Below, one piece after another: positions 7,819-18,800 of a DNA stretch of 46,906 nt. The translations under genes were made by a program, and so were the position numbers. The stretch spans positions 1 through 46,906 of the forward strand of contig BRYA01000055.1 of assembly GCA_030267965.1 (NCBI GenBank). Direction: 5' to 3'. This stretch comes from Triparma columacea. Its lineage: Eukaryota > Sar > Bolidophyceae > Parmales > Triparmaceae. The notes beneath the pieces were generated by a model, which was not told where the DNA came from, did no database searches, and saw nothing but the letters and a program-made list of their open reading frames with translations. Every line of letters begins with the position of its first letter. Position 1 is the first letter of the stretch.

Positions 7819-9921
7819 ATGGCCTCCAGTAACCTAACCCCTAATATTACTGCCAGTTTCGCATCTTTGAGAAGTGATCTTAGATCTCCCGACGATCTGG
7901 ATTCCGCAAACACCAAGTTGGACGCCTTTGAGGGCATGGTTGTCGAGTTTGTCGAGGGGATGAGACTACTCAGAGAGGAGAATAGACTACTCAGAGAGGA
8001 GAACAGGAAGTTGAAAGCGGGGGACAGCCTCCCGGTGGAAGTCCCACAAGATAACGACGAGGAGATTACACCTGCAATTGTTCCAAGTGAGGAAGATCGA
8101 GAGGTGGAGGTAAAATTGCGCCGAATGTCCCTGGCAATTGGTGAACCACTCTACGATACTTCAGGGAAGCCACTTCCAGGCTTTCTCAAGTTGATGGCGA
8201 TTAGTGATGTCATAGCTGCAATCGATTTAGCGGCGCTCGCTGAGTCTTACGTGGACGCAATCAAGATGAGCTCTGGGGCAATACAGCGAGAGATGGAGAA
8301 CTGGTTCGATGCGAACTTTCTGACATGGAGAGAGGAATCGGGATCATTGAATGTGAAGAAAAATGTTAGGACATTCGTGGTCGAGCTTGCGATCAAGTTA
8401 CGTCCCATGGTCAAGATGTTCAGGATTGGCTTAGGGATGAGGTTGTTCGCTGTTGCAGCGTCATCTTACGTCGACATGGTGACGGATGTGTTGGTGACGA
8501 TTGCATTCTTTAGGACTGCTGGACAAGAGGGTTGGGGAATGGCTTCCTTGACTTGTGTGTCTGGGGGGATTGGAATTCAGGCTCTCGTTGCGTGGTTGCA
8601 GTACCGCGGACTGGGGTTTAGGAAGTGGGGACCAATGGTTTTGTCTGCATTCTTGGGTGTCCTACCAGTCATTGAAGCGTGGTCTGTGTTTCGGGGTGCT
8701 GAACAGGCTGAGGGTATGATGTTTAACCCTCTTATCATGCTCGCCCTTACCAAGGGTTGTGAAATTACATCCGAGTCGCTCCCCGAGTCGATCATTCAGG
8801 CCATCTCCATGCTGTCAAGCAACCTTGAAGACCTCTCTCTCATCAACTACTTCGGCATCACTTCTTCGATTGTTGCAACTGGGATGATCTACACCGATGC
8901 CAGTATTGGTATTGCTCGCACTCAGTTTGTCCGTTCATCTAAGAATCCTGCCTACAACTGGCTTCCGATAGATAAGACGGCCTTCAAGAAGTGTTTTGGT
9001 GGCTTCTTCCTCTTCATCATTACGTTCTTTACATGTAACGTGTTCGCAATCGCTCTCGCATTCCTAAAGTTTGGAGGTAATTTCTTACTATACGGTATCC
9101 TTACCGAGATCGCCGCAGTTATGCTCTTCAAGCACTTGGTGGACGGCGAGCTTTTCGCTTTTTCTACTGCTGCGAAACCTTCAAAAGTTGACTACGTTCT
9201 GGGCCCAATCATAACATTTTTCTATTACATGGTCACGTTTGTCGGGCCCAACACAATGACCAAAGCTCCATGCGAGTTGGGCCCACACGTCAGTTCGACG
9301 CTCATTATTTGGCGAATGATAACAAGTTTCGTACTTGTTGTTCTAACCCTCCCAAGCCTCGTTATCGATGGAACGTTGCCGTGGCTGTCAGTCACGGGTG
9401 GGATGGGACTGCATTTCTCGTGCTTAGTCTTGAGCTGGGTTGGAGCGGCGATGTTCTTCGGGAATATGGCAGAGGACTGTGAGAGGTGGAGGTGGTGGAG
9501 GTGGCAGACAGGGAAGCAGCACATGGAAGAAATGTGGGATGCGAAGGAGGTTTGGGCTGCCAGCTGCGAGACAAAGGACGAGGAGATGGCCAGGCGGTGT
9601 ATGAAGCTCAATCCCCTCTACTTCCCCATGGACTGCATAAAGTCATGGATCTGCAACGACCTCGTCTCAAAGTACGCGAATGATGACACTGAAAACGACA
9701 AAAACGAGGATATTACCCCCCCCCGCTTCCTTACTTCTGACTTCCACGACCGCATGATTATCATATTCACCTGGTGGGGTAACGAAGACGCTCTCACTTC
9801 CGTACGCACTGCACTCTCCTCCCTCCCCACCTTCATCCCCCCCATCATAACCTCGCAAAGCAGTAAGATCTCGAAACAACGGTCGAGTGCCGGCAAAGTT
9901 GCCCCGTCAGGTTCACAATAA
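7819..9921 (+). CDS. Coiled-coil plus multi-pass membrane protein, diverged relative of the 678-4979 module
   Basis: The 700-aa product starts at ATG 7819 (MASSNLTP). Residues 35-75 form a short coiled coil with a tandemly duplicated heptad LLREENR. About 9-10 hydrophobic helices follow between residues 190 and 560. The order of motifs parallels the duplicated protein at 678-4979: YVDMVTDVLVT against MVDLLTDVYVT, then a GIQALVAW segment against GIQMLCVW, then ESLPESIIQAISML against EAIPGVIIQLMA. It has one module only and no START domain. The C-terminal 130 residues are soluble, rich in Trp and charged residues just after the last helix, and end in a Ser/Pro/Ile-rich tail. No introns are needed. 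Function is unknown; the resemblance to XK-related proteins is weak and inferential. Confidence 0.8.
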   Translation: MASSNLTPNITASFASLRSDLRSPDDLDSANTKLDAFEGMVVEFVEGMRLLREENRLLREENRKLKAGDSLPVEVPQDNDEEITPAIVPSEEDREVEVKLRRMSLAIGEPLYDTSGKPLPGFLKLMAISDVIAAIDLAALAESYVDAIKMSSGAIQREMENWFDANFLTWREESGSLNVKKNVRTFVVELAIKLRPMVKMFRIGLGMRLFAVAASSYVDMVTDVLVTIAFFRTAGQEGWGMASLTCVSGGIGIQALVAWLQYRGLGFRKWGPMVLSAFLGVLPVIEAWSVFRGAEQAEGMMFNPLIMLALTKGCEITSESLPESIIQAISMLSSNLEDLSLINYFGITSSIVATGMIYTDASIGIARTQFVRSSKNPAYNWLPIDKTAFKKCFGGFFLFIITFFTCNVFAIALAFLKFGGNFLLYGILTEIAAVMLFKHLVDGELFAFSTAAKPSKVDYVLGPIITFFYYMVTFVGPNTMTKAPCELGPHVSSTLIIWRMITSFVLVVLTLPSLVIDGTLPWLSVTGGMGLHFSCLVLSWVGAAMFFGNMAEDCERWRWWRWQTGKQHMEEMWDAKEVWAASCETKDEEMARRCMKLNPLYFPMDCIKSWICNDLVSKYANDDTENDKNEDITPPRFLTSDFHDRMIIIFTWWGNEDALTSVRTALSSLPTFIPPIITSQSSKISKQRSSAGKVAPSGSQ
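7963..8004 (+). repeat. 21-bp tandem duplication inside the coiled coil
   Basis: Two adjacent 21-base copies differ at only one base and encode RLLREEN twice. They lengthen the coiled coil by exactly one heptad, keeping the register. Confidence 0.85.
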
Positions 9922-10046
9922 AATTACTGTCATACAATAATTCTGGAAATCACATCTTCGACTTTTAGGTCTCTTCATTTCTCCCCCCCCCCTCCATACC
10001 CATACCCCCACACCCACCCCCAACCCCACTCCCATCTCCTGCACAC

Positions 10047-10667
10047 TCAACAGCATCCCCCATCACCACCTCCACCCTCCGGCCCGAGCTTTAGCCCCTC
10101 CTTCTCCCCCTCCCCCTTCTCCTTCACCATGTCCTTGAGGACGTCCCTTGTCACCTGCATGAAGCTCTCTTCGACGTTGAAGTTGTTCTTCGCCGAGGTC
10201 TCAAAGTACGGGATTCCGTACTGCTCGGCAAGCCCCCTGCCCTGTTCTTCCGATATGACCCGCTCGTCAGCCGGCACGTCACACTTGTTCGCGACTAGGA
10301 CCCTCTTGACTCCCTCTCCAGCGTTCTCATCAATTTGGCTCATCCAGTTGGTCACGTTGGCAAAGCTATCCTCCTCGCTCACATCGTAGACAAGGAGAAT
10401 CCCCATCGCCCCCCTATAATACGCAGTCGTAATGGTCCTGAATCTCTCTTGTCCTGCAGTGTCCCACACCTGCAGCTTGATCTTCTTTCCGTCGACCACC
10501 GTGTTTTTGATCTTGAAGTCGATCCCGATTGTGGTTATGTAGGCCGCGGTGAAGGAGTCGTCCGCGAACCTCAGCAGCAGGCAGCTCTTCCCTACCCCAG
10601 AGTCTCCAATCAGGAGAAGCTTCACGAGATGGTCGTACTTCTTTCTTGGAGTTGCTGAAGCAGGCAT
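10047..10667 (-). CDS. RAB8: Rab GTPase, Rab8/Sec4 type
   Basis: The 206-aa protein starts at ATG 10667 ([12 protein letters not shown]); the frame upstream is Pro/Arg-rich, lacks an ATG and is probably leader. It is a small GTPase: P-loop GDSGVGKS (residues 21-28), switch I effector loop [10 protein letters not shown], switch [15 protein letters not shown] for guanine and ETSAK. The TIGIDFKI effector loop with AYYRGAMGI places it in the Rab8/Rab10/Sec4 group, which drives exocytic and ciliary vesicle traffic. The C-terminus is a Gly-rich linker ending in Cys-Cys, a double geranylgeranylation signal. It has no introns. It lies divergently from the cyclic-nucleotide-binding gene at 11069, with 401 bases between the starts. 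Confidence 0.93.
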   Translation of the reverse strand: MPASATPRKKYDHLVKLLLIGDSGVGKSCLLLRFADDSFTAAYITTIGIDFKIKNTVVDGKKIKLQVWDTAGQERFRTITTAYYRGAMGILLVYDVSEEDSFANVTNWMSQIDENAGEGVKRVLVANKCDVPADERVISEEQGRGLAEQYGIPYFETSAKNNFNVEESFMQVTRDVLKDMVKEKGEGEKEGLKLGPEGGGGDGGCC

Positions 10668-11068
10668 TTTAGCACGACGAGATGGATACGGATTGATCCG
10701 GGGGGGGGTAGGGGGGAAAGTCCCTAGCGCGACGCCTCCTTCTCTCGACTTTGAAGCACCAGAGGCCCCAAACAACTTCTTGACCCTCCTACGCTTCCCA
10801 ACGCTGCCAAGGATCTCTCTCCAACTGCAAGGGTGCGCGCTCTGCTCTCCCTGGAAGTTCTTTTTAAGTTAATCGTTAGGGTATCAGATCTAAAAGGATA
10901 AGCGTGTGTGTTGGTAAGTTGGAAGAATATATTTCGGGACCCAACAAAATTCTCCAAAATCCTCCCGGTCTCCGGTCTCCGGAGATTACATCCGAATTAA
11001 ATAACTCCAAGCTTTATTTCCTTGGATCTCCCCTTGTCCGGCCCCCGACCTCACTCGCTCTCCAAACG
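10668..11068. promoter_or_regulatory. Shared divergent promoter region, Rab8 and CNB gene
   Basis: The 401 bases between two start codons of opposite direction must contain both promoters and both 5' leaders. A GGTCTCCGGTCTCCGG direct repeat near 10966 is visible. No convincing TATA box could be assigned. Confidence 0.4.
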
Positions 11069-13577
11069 ATGAACGTTTCACTATTTGAAGGCACAAGCGA
11101 GTACGAGAAGGTCCTCGGGGACAAGTTTGATCTGAATGTGACTGAGGAGGATTTGGCAGCGTTTGGTGAGTGAGGCTGGACATTGGCCCTTTTTGCAAGC
11201 CCTTCTTTCAACCGACGTGCTCCCCCATCCCGGCTGTGACTCATCCTATGCTCTTCCACGCAGATCACTTCACGGGAAAAAATAAGATGTTCCTTGTAAC
11301 CTTCATTATGCGATGGAGGAATCAAGCCTTGGACAAGACTCGTTCGAGTATGCAGATGGCTTTCAATGCCATCAAGGCGAAGATGAGGGAGGTTCAAATT
11401 GAGCAGGCTCTTAGGGAGAAGGAAAAGCTCGAGGAAGACGTGAGTTTGCTTTTGGTTTCTTTTTGCCCCTTGACATTGCAGACTCGCGCGACTTATACCC
11501 CCCCCCACCACCCTCCTCCTTGCAGTCGATCAACATTCTTTCCTCTGTTCCACCCGCAGATCGCATGGAAGATCATCTTGAGACGGTCAAGAGTTGGTTG
11601 ATGAGAATGAGGATTGGGAAGGACAAGGTTTCTCACTGTCTCGGTAGGGAGGAGGTGAGTCTTATTGCGGAGCTGAGACGCCATGTATACGCATTTTGCC
11701 GCAAGGACCTCAATCCTGACTCCCATCTTAACCCCTCCCACTAGATTGCAAACCTGGCGAGAGGCTTGGTAGCGTATTCTCTCCCTGCCAACTCGTTGAT
11801 CTTTATTCAGGGCGACAAGGGGTCGCATTATTTTTGGGTTCTTCGTGGTCACGTTGACCTCTTCACCGCATTTACTGCGAAGGACGAGCTCAAATTGAGA
11901 TCCAACTTTAGGGGTCAGGACGATTTAATCGCAAACCCATCTCAGGTGCGTGCAACACATTCGTGTTTATGTGTGTGTGCTCGCGCTCGTGCGCGTGCGT
12001 GTATGTGGTGCTTCATTTGCCTTTTTCCTCCCCCCCCCCTCCCCCCCCCCAATTTTCTCCTCCCTCCTAACCCCTCCCTCCCATCCCCTTTGCCCTATAA
12101 CCTCCCTCCTCTCGCCCTCAGGTTGACCTCGAAAAACTTGGCGACTATGTTGCGACAATGGAAGCCTATGATGGGTTCGGGGAGCTGTCGGTTCTTTCTG
12201 ATGCCCCCCGCTCTCTTTCTGCCGCGACGACCTCGGACTGCATAATCTGTCGTTTGGACAAGAACTTATACGACAGCTCCATCAAGGCAATACACGCGGA
12301 GAAGCAGAGCCTTTTTGAGAAAAAGAAGATGCTCGGAAAGGTTCCCACCTTTTCTAGCTGGACCGACTCGGCCCTCACGCACGTCTCTTACACCATGACG
12401 AAGGTCGAGTATGCCATGAACGACAAGATTGTAATGTTTGGGTAGGCGATGCGAGACGTTTTCATATTGGTCGAAGGGGAGGTCGACTTGACAACGAAAA
12501 TTAAACTCGACAAAACCAACGTTCTCGATAGCGTGTCCTTTACCGAGGTCAGAGTTGCCAATCTCCTGAGCGGCTCAATACTCGGCGACCTTGAGCTCAC
12601 GGTCGAAAAATCGGAGACGTATAGGGTTACGGCCAGGGTTAAAACGAGCAGCTGCGTCATGCTCAAAATGAGCACGGACGACTTCAAGGATTTGATTCTG
12701 AATTCTCCGGACTCGGATGTGGGCCAGACCATCAGGAGCAACGCGGCGGCAACGAGTGCTTTTCGCAAGACCCGCCTCCTAGAGGCCCAGAAGGCGAAGA
12801 AGTTCGAGAAGAAAGTAAAGGTGGACAAGAAGCTGTCCGAGGCGAGCACGGTGTCAAAGCTGAGGAATAAGGTTAAGAGGTGAGAAGGGGAAGGGGAGGG
12901 GATCCCGGAAGCCATGTGTGTGTGTGTGTGTGTGTGATGTTTCCCAAACCTATTACTGCCCTCACTGACCTTGCCCTCCTCACAGGGCTAGCTTTGATAG
13001 ACGACCAAGCTTTGACCGCCCGAAGTTTGAGTTACCCGAGGGTAACATCCGCAGGCCCAGTTTCGAGCCCATTCCCCGGCAGGTTGGCCGAAGGGCCCAG
13101 ATTAAGTCCTTCCACTCGGGCGACTTGGGCAGCAACGACTTCATGAGGGGCCTCCTCAACGAGGTCCAGTCCGATTGGATGGGTCCCCTCGACTTGAATG
13201 GCTTTCCAGAAGTCAACTCCAAATTGGACCAGAAGCCTTTCTTCCGCCCCTCCACCACCCAGAGCAAAGCGACCAGGGCGAACAACATGACCGCATTAGA
13301 CCCTTACTCTCTGCCTGGTCTAAGGGACACCAGTGCCCCCACCTCCCCCAAGACGCTGCGAAGGCTCAAGAGCAAGTCGCTCAACCAGGCCCCGGTCACC
13401 ATCGCCGGCGCGCTACAGTCGAGCTTCGGGGACTTTGCGGCAGGAGGGAACAATGGCCGGTACATTGGGGGGGGGAGGGGGAGGGTCAGGAAGAGCTTTA
13501 ACAAGGATGCCGCAGCAGCTCTTGGCAAGAGGCCAATGCTCTCCGCGATGGATGTGCAGAAGAAAGGCGGAACTTGA
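11069..13577 (+). CDS. Protein with two cyclic-nucleotide-binding domains, six exons, one in-frame TAG
   Basis: Exons by frame and splice consensus: 11069-11165, 11264-11439, 11526-11654, 11745-11945, 12122-12879, 12986-13577, all GT-AG. They keep one frame of 650 codons apart from a TAG at 12443-12445. The start is the first ATG (MNVSLFEGTSEY). An N-terminal helical part is followed by cNMP-binding domain A, with IFIQGDKGSHYFWVLRGHVDL and the phosphate-binding-cassette-like FGELSVLSDAPRSLSAATT. Domain B has MNDKIVMFG-stop-AMRDVF and ILVEGEVDL. The C-terminal third is basic, low-complexity and dotted with RR-x-S-F motifs. No kinase, channel or GEF domain is attached, so it is either a cyclic-nucleotide sensor or scaffold, or a structural relative that no longer binds ligand. 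The TAG sits where the family usually has Glu in the Gly-Glu turn (GAG to TAG would explain it). In domain B only the part before the TAG would be made without readthrough. Confidence 0.82.
12443..12445 (+). other. In-frame TAG in second cNMP-binding domain
   Basis: Exon 5 is open on both sides in the same phase, and domain B continues with the expected length. Bases 12431-12445 begin GT and end AG and could be read as a 15-base intron, but removing them would delete conserved residues of the domain, so a nonsense change is the simpler reading. Confidence 0.8.
12915..12936 (+). repeat. (TG)11 microsatellite in intron 5
   Basis: Eleven TG dinucleotides lie inside the 106-base intron 12880-12985 of the cyclic-nucleotide-binding gene. 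It is likely length-variable and harmless to the coding frame. Confidence 0.9.
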
Positions 13578-13628
13578 AATTTTGGATTTATCACGATAAA
13601 ATTTTTGGACGTTCATTCATCCATTCAC

Positions 13629-15377
13629 TCAAACCAAGTAGTTTTGCCTTGAGCTTGTGTCCTCCACCCCCCCCTCTTCCACGTCCATGTCTAGATCGAT
13701 GGACGGCGTCCCAGACACCCCCGATACCCCTGATATTCCGCTCCCTCCGCTCGTGCTCCTCTTTCTGAGAAATGGGTCTCTGTTGTTTCCCCCCTCCCCC
13801 TCCCCCTCCCCTACCCCCTCCTCCCCATTCCCTCCCCCCACCTCCACCTCCACCTCCCTCGATACTTGTCTGCTAGAAGGGTTCGACTTCACAATTTGCT
13901 CGAGGGTGGGTTCCCCCATTACACTGGGGGAGGACGCTACGAAGGCAATGTGTTCTGGTGTGTGTGACATCGCTGACGAAACCAATGGCAACGCGCCCGA
14001 CCGTTCTCCCAGCAGGGGCACTGCTGCCTCCCCTCTCTCCCTCCCCCCCTCGATGACCTTAGGCGAAGTTACGGGGTGTGGCAGGGGTAGGCTGATGCGC
14101 TCGGCGGTGATTCTCTTTCCTATCAAGTTGTCGTTTTTGTCGAAGCCAACCAGTTTGCCTCCCTTTCCGCTCTTTCTTTCGTTCTGTTTTTTCTTGATGT
14201 TGACGTAGGCTAGGCGCTGCGCCCACAGGAGGGCAATCTGGGCGAGAAAGAACACGAGAGCCACTACCGACAAATAGTAGGCCTCACAGGGAGGCCGCAT
14301 GCGGAGGGTTACCCCGAAATTACGCACGACATTATTCAACTTGAATAGGATGCCACTGGCGACACAGACGCACATACCCCGAAAGTACCGCTTCATGGCA
14401 TAATAGGCGTCGTTGCTTTGCCCTTCCCTACCGCCGCTCGACCTTCTGACGTAAAGGATTCTATTTATTGCTCGCAAGTAAATCCAGGATTGTACAAAGA
14501 GATTGAGGATGGCAACCAAATAAATAGACGACTTAACAACGTTGACGGACCCATCCCACGCGCCCTCCTCGTTGGTGATGCGGCATTCTACGATTGAGAG
14601 GGATATTTCTGATACTGCAGCGATGATGGAGAGCCACTTGATGAGGATAATTGCGAACTTCCTCTTTTTCACAATTGCCGCAATCTCCATGATCCAGATC
14701 CACTGAGTAATGAGGGCAGCGCAGATGAGTACGAACCCTGTTTTGCAGAGAGGGATATTCGTTGTTTGTTAGGCTTGTTTGTGACCTTTCCTTCCTCCCC
14801 CCCCATTCCCACCCTCACCTGCTGCACACACCGCCTTGAGCGCCGATGCTACCACGAAGGGGAGGATGTTGAAGTACCCGTAAAAGTCCAGCCAGGCAGC
14901 GCTGTGAAAAAGGGAAATGATGGCATTGCCAAGGCAAACCTTTTCAGTAATTGTAGACCTGCTCATCCAACCGCAGAAGCTTCCTCCCCCGCCCCCGCCC
15001 CCGCCCCTATTACGAACAACTACGTTCCTCGCCCCCTTAGCCTTCAGCTTCCTCTCCTTGCTCAGAACCATAAGCAATTGGAAGCAAAGGAGGGCGCACA
15101 CCAAATTCAATGTCATGTAAATGCAACTCTCCTCAAAAATCCCCCACTTGCTCAGGCTCTCCGCGTACGTTATGCTACAGTCGTCTAACACAATGTCCGC
15201 CACTGCGGCCTCGCTGAAGTCAGTGTGCCTAAATTTAATGATAGACCCCCAACCGTGATTGATGAAGGGGAATGGGCATACAGGGACGTAGTCCGTGGCG
15301 GAGCTCGTCTTACAGACGTAATCAACTAGCTCCGTAGTCGAGTCAAAACCACCCATCTCTGTCATCCCTGTTGCCAT
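13629..15377 (-). CDS. Probable seven-helix membrane protein, two exons
   Basis: Exon 1 is 14819-15377 (ATG at 15377) and exon 2 is 13629-14737, joined by an 81-base GTGAGG...CAG intron in phase 1; together they give 555 aa. An N-terminal region of about 80 residues has four cysteines and no clear signal peptide. About seven hydrophobic segments lie between residues 84 and 400, including NLVCALLCFQLLMVL, FAIILIKWLSIIAAVSEI and LSVVALVFFLAQIALLWAQ. The 150-residue C-terminal tail is charged, Ser/Pro/Gly-rich and contains an acidic repeat. Topology (extracellular Cys-rich N-terminus, seven helices, long cytoplasmic tail) resembles a receptor, but no GPCR family motif such as DRY or NPxxY is seen. 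I do not recognise the family. A poly-Gly run of about eight residues in the first loop is coded by GC-rich repeats. Confidence 0.75.
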
Positions 15378-15887
15378 TCAGTGTTTGGATGGCCAATCCT
15401 CTATCGGCCCAAGTAAAGTTTGTTGTTGTTGTGTGGAGGCACTACGGGGAAAAAAAACGGTGTCCGGACGGGGAGACAGTGACTAACGTGGGCGAAGGAG
15501 TAAAAAAGGGGGTTGTAATGAGTTGGACAGCAAAGACACTTCACAGAATGGACGACTCCAGACAAATTCCTCGCCAAGGGCCACTGGAAAACCAGTGTTG
15601 TCACATGTTGCCAAGGAATAATAATGCTTTGACCATGAAGAAAGATTGCTCCGCACACACATCGAATGAAGAACACAACAAGACCAATATCCTCCTGCCG
15701 CAATGCAGCTCCCACGCATAATGCACGATCGACCACCAAACCTTAACCCCACCCAAAACAGTGTTTTTTTTTGCGCAAGAACAATGAAACCCTCATTAAA
15801 TTACCCTCGCACTGTTTCCATCTCTATCTGAAAACAACCCCCCCCACCCCCTTCTCCCTCCGTAGGGCTTCTATTTTATTTATTTGT
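15378..15887. other. Intergenic, dynein 3' side and membrane-gene 5' side
   Basis: The 510 bases lie between two minus-strand genes. They should contain the promoter of the seven-helix gene and the end of the dynein transcript. Several weak frames overlap on both strands but none has coding character. An A-rich/T-rich stretch and a C-run near 15838 are the only visible structure. Confidence 0.5.
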
Positions 15888-18800
15888 TTATGCAATGTCC
15901 AAAATCAAAGCGACTCCGGCCAAGATCCACCTGGCAGGAGGCGACTTGTCCGTCTTGGTCTTGAGTTGCGCCTGGAAGACGTAAGTCGGTCCGCGCTGCT
16001 CGGTGATGTAGACGGGGCAACTGTAGATGCCCTTGCTCTCAGCCTCGGCCTTCTCCTTCGTTACGGCCTTGACATTCATGACGGGCATAGGACTAAACAT
16101 CTCCTTGGGGAGCGACTTCTCAATGACGCCGTTGGTGTTATCCCAGCGGGCGCCCTGCATGCTCATTCCGAAGATGTAGGCTCCATCCCTCGAGCTGCCG
16201 TCAGTCTCCTCAGGATTCATCTTCTTGGTAACGTCAGTGAAGGTGACGAGAGTGTCCAAGGCCCAGCTGTTCTTGTTGGCGGCGACCTGGCAGATACTGG
16301 TTAAGAAACTCATGGGGTTGACGAGACCCGCGAGCCAAGTGACCTTGGGGATGTCAGCGGGGTTGCCCATCCACTCCTCGAGCTGGGTGAGCCTGTCGCT
16401 GAAGTTCGCACTCCAACTGGCAAGGCTCCTCATGCTGGGCCAGCTCTTCTTCGCCCAGGCTCCAGGGAGGGCGTCCATGAAAAGGGAGAAGCTAAGTTCC
16501 TCCATCTTCTCGCTCATCGTGAGCTCTCCGGCGAATCCGAGTTGGAGCTCCTTGATGCTCCTCTTCATCTCGATGAGGAGTGCATTCATTACATCCATCT
16601 CCTGAATGAAGACGTTCTGGTAAGGTCCCTGCTCATCCAGCCCCCTGATGAGCTCTTCGGTATCAAACAGTTTCTCGCCGAACTTGTCGAGGGTGTCGAT
16701 GGCCTTCTGTTCAGCAATTTGCTGAGGTGTCAGGGCTCCCTCGGAGGCGGAGCCGGCCTCCCTTGGCTGGAGCTCGAGCAGCGTCTTGAACATGATGTTG
16801 CCGCTCGTTGTCCTGAAGTCGATCTCGGCATTGGGGTGCAGACCGAAGGCGATGGGAGTGTCGGCCCCCATGGTCTGATCAATGTGCTCGATGTACTTCT
16901 CGAAGGTAGTAGGGGCAGGGGACATAAAACTGACGCCCTTCTCATCCTCCGAAAATGGGTACATCTCCGTCTCGTCGAGGAGCTCGTCCTTCATGAAGAA
17001 GTCGAGGTAGGCATTCGCCATGAGTCTATCGAAGTCGTTCACAATGTGTCCTCCGTACATGATCTCTCCGAAAATGTACTTGAGATCCTGCCAAGGGATC
17101 TTGCCACCTCCGCTGTTGTCCATATAGTTAGCGAGGCACTTGGCACTGTCCCTCAAATCTCCCATGGCGAAGGGGTACTTCATGTTGAAGCCCATGGGCC
17201 CGAAGAGCTTCCTCTCCATCATGATACTGTGGAAGTGACACAAGCCGAAGAGGATGGACTTCTGCTTGCTATCAGCCTCCTCGATCTGCTCCTTGGGGAA
17301 GAAGCACCAGGCGCGCTTCAGGTTGGCCTTTAATCCCGCGGGGGGCTCGTTCGTCAGCTTGATACACCTGTTCAAGATTCCTATGGGGATCTGCTTGGAA
17401 GGGTCCGAGGTGAGGAACACCCTGAAAGACTCGTGGCTTCCCTCCTGAGCGTACTCATCGAGCTTCTTTTCGAGCTCGATGAGCCACTTGGGCATCAAGT
17501 GAACGTTGTTGAGGATCACCCAGTGCCCATTCCTGTGAGCGGTCTCGAGGCAACCCATGGCGACGACGTCTTGTCCCTGTCCCATACTGACGTTGTGGTA
17601 GCTCTCGCCCTTGATGAACCCGAACTTGTCGGCCCAGTGGTCCAAGTCGGCGACGACATTGGCTCCGGGGCTCAAGATGAAGTAAATGGGCGTCGTGGAC
17701 GTACTATCCTCAAGACTCTGCTTGAGGATCTCGAGACTGTTGAGAGTGCCATCGCAGTCGGCGTAGTCGTTTCCGTTCGGAAGCACGCTCCTGATGTACC
17801 CACTTAGGGCGGTCTGCATTCTGTCGGGCCTGAGGCACCTAACGACGAGCATCTTCTGGAAGGGAGTCCTGTCTAGGCCAGCCCAATCCAAAGGAAGCTT
17901 CTCGTTCTCGGGGGCCAGGCTATTGAACCACTCCCTGAACCTAGGAGCGGCCTCAACTAGGTCGGTTCCGAACTTTGAGAACTCATCCAGTTCGCAAAGG
18001 GCCATGGAGCTCGCCCACGCCGTCGGGGGAAGCCACTCCATGCCAGCAGGCCTCTCCTCCGTTAGCTTTTGGGGGTTCCTCATCAGAAACTGGAAGTGCA
18101 CCTCATTCCACTCCTGGTCGCCGACGATGCCCCTCTTCATAAGATTGAAGGTGAGCTGGGAGAGGAAGATGAGCTTGTGCCTCTCGAAGAGTCCCCTGGC
18201 CACCCAAGTGAAAATTGTCATCCTTAGTGACTCTCTAAGGTTAAGGACCCTCTGAGCAAGGGAATCAGCCTTAACAGCCTTTCCAATACTCTTGAAGAAG
18301 AAGGTGACGAAACTGTCAAGACTGTACTGGTACATGTTATCAATAGCGCAGAGCTTAGTGAGGAGGAAGTAAAGCATGGCTCCCTCACTCGCCTGGGTTC
18401 TGTACGCCTCCCTAGCCAGCCCGACCTCCGCCTGGGTTATTTTCCCCTTGGCGACAGCTTCGTTAATCTCCTTGGACGTTGCCTTCGTTGCCTCTAATCC
18501 CTCAATCAAAGGCACGTCAGACAGAATGTCCTCGGGTGCATTAGCGAGCTTCTCGAGGAGGTCATCCTCGAGCTGCACGAGCGTGATCTGGTACTTGACA
18601 GCCGCCGCCGTAAGGGCCTGCGCCTTCTCCTCCAAGTCAGGGCGCTCCTTCCCGACGACCTTACCGAGGAGCTGGTCTTCAAGACCGCGCTCGGTGGCAA
18701 TGAAGTTAATGAGAGTACACTGGGCAGCAATCTCAGGCTTGTAGTGGGGGTTGCTGAGCTTCGTCTGCAGGTAAAGCGTGAAGGCCTGGTCGTAATCGAT

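Noticed and set aside
12431..12445. 15-base GT...AG mini-intron around the TAG
   Set aside because: Such introns are known in some ciliates but all other introns here are 80 bases or longer, and removal would shorten the conserved turn of the cNMP-binding domain.
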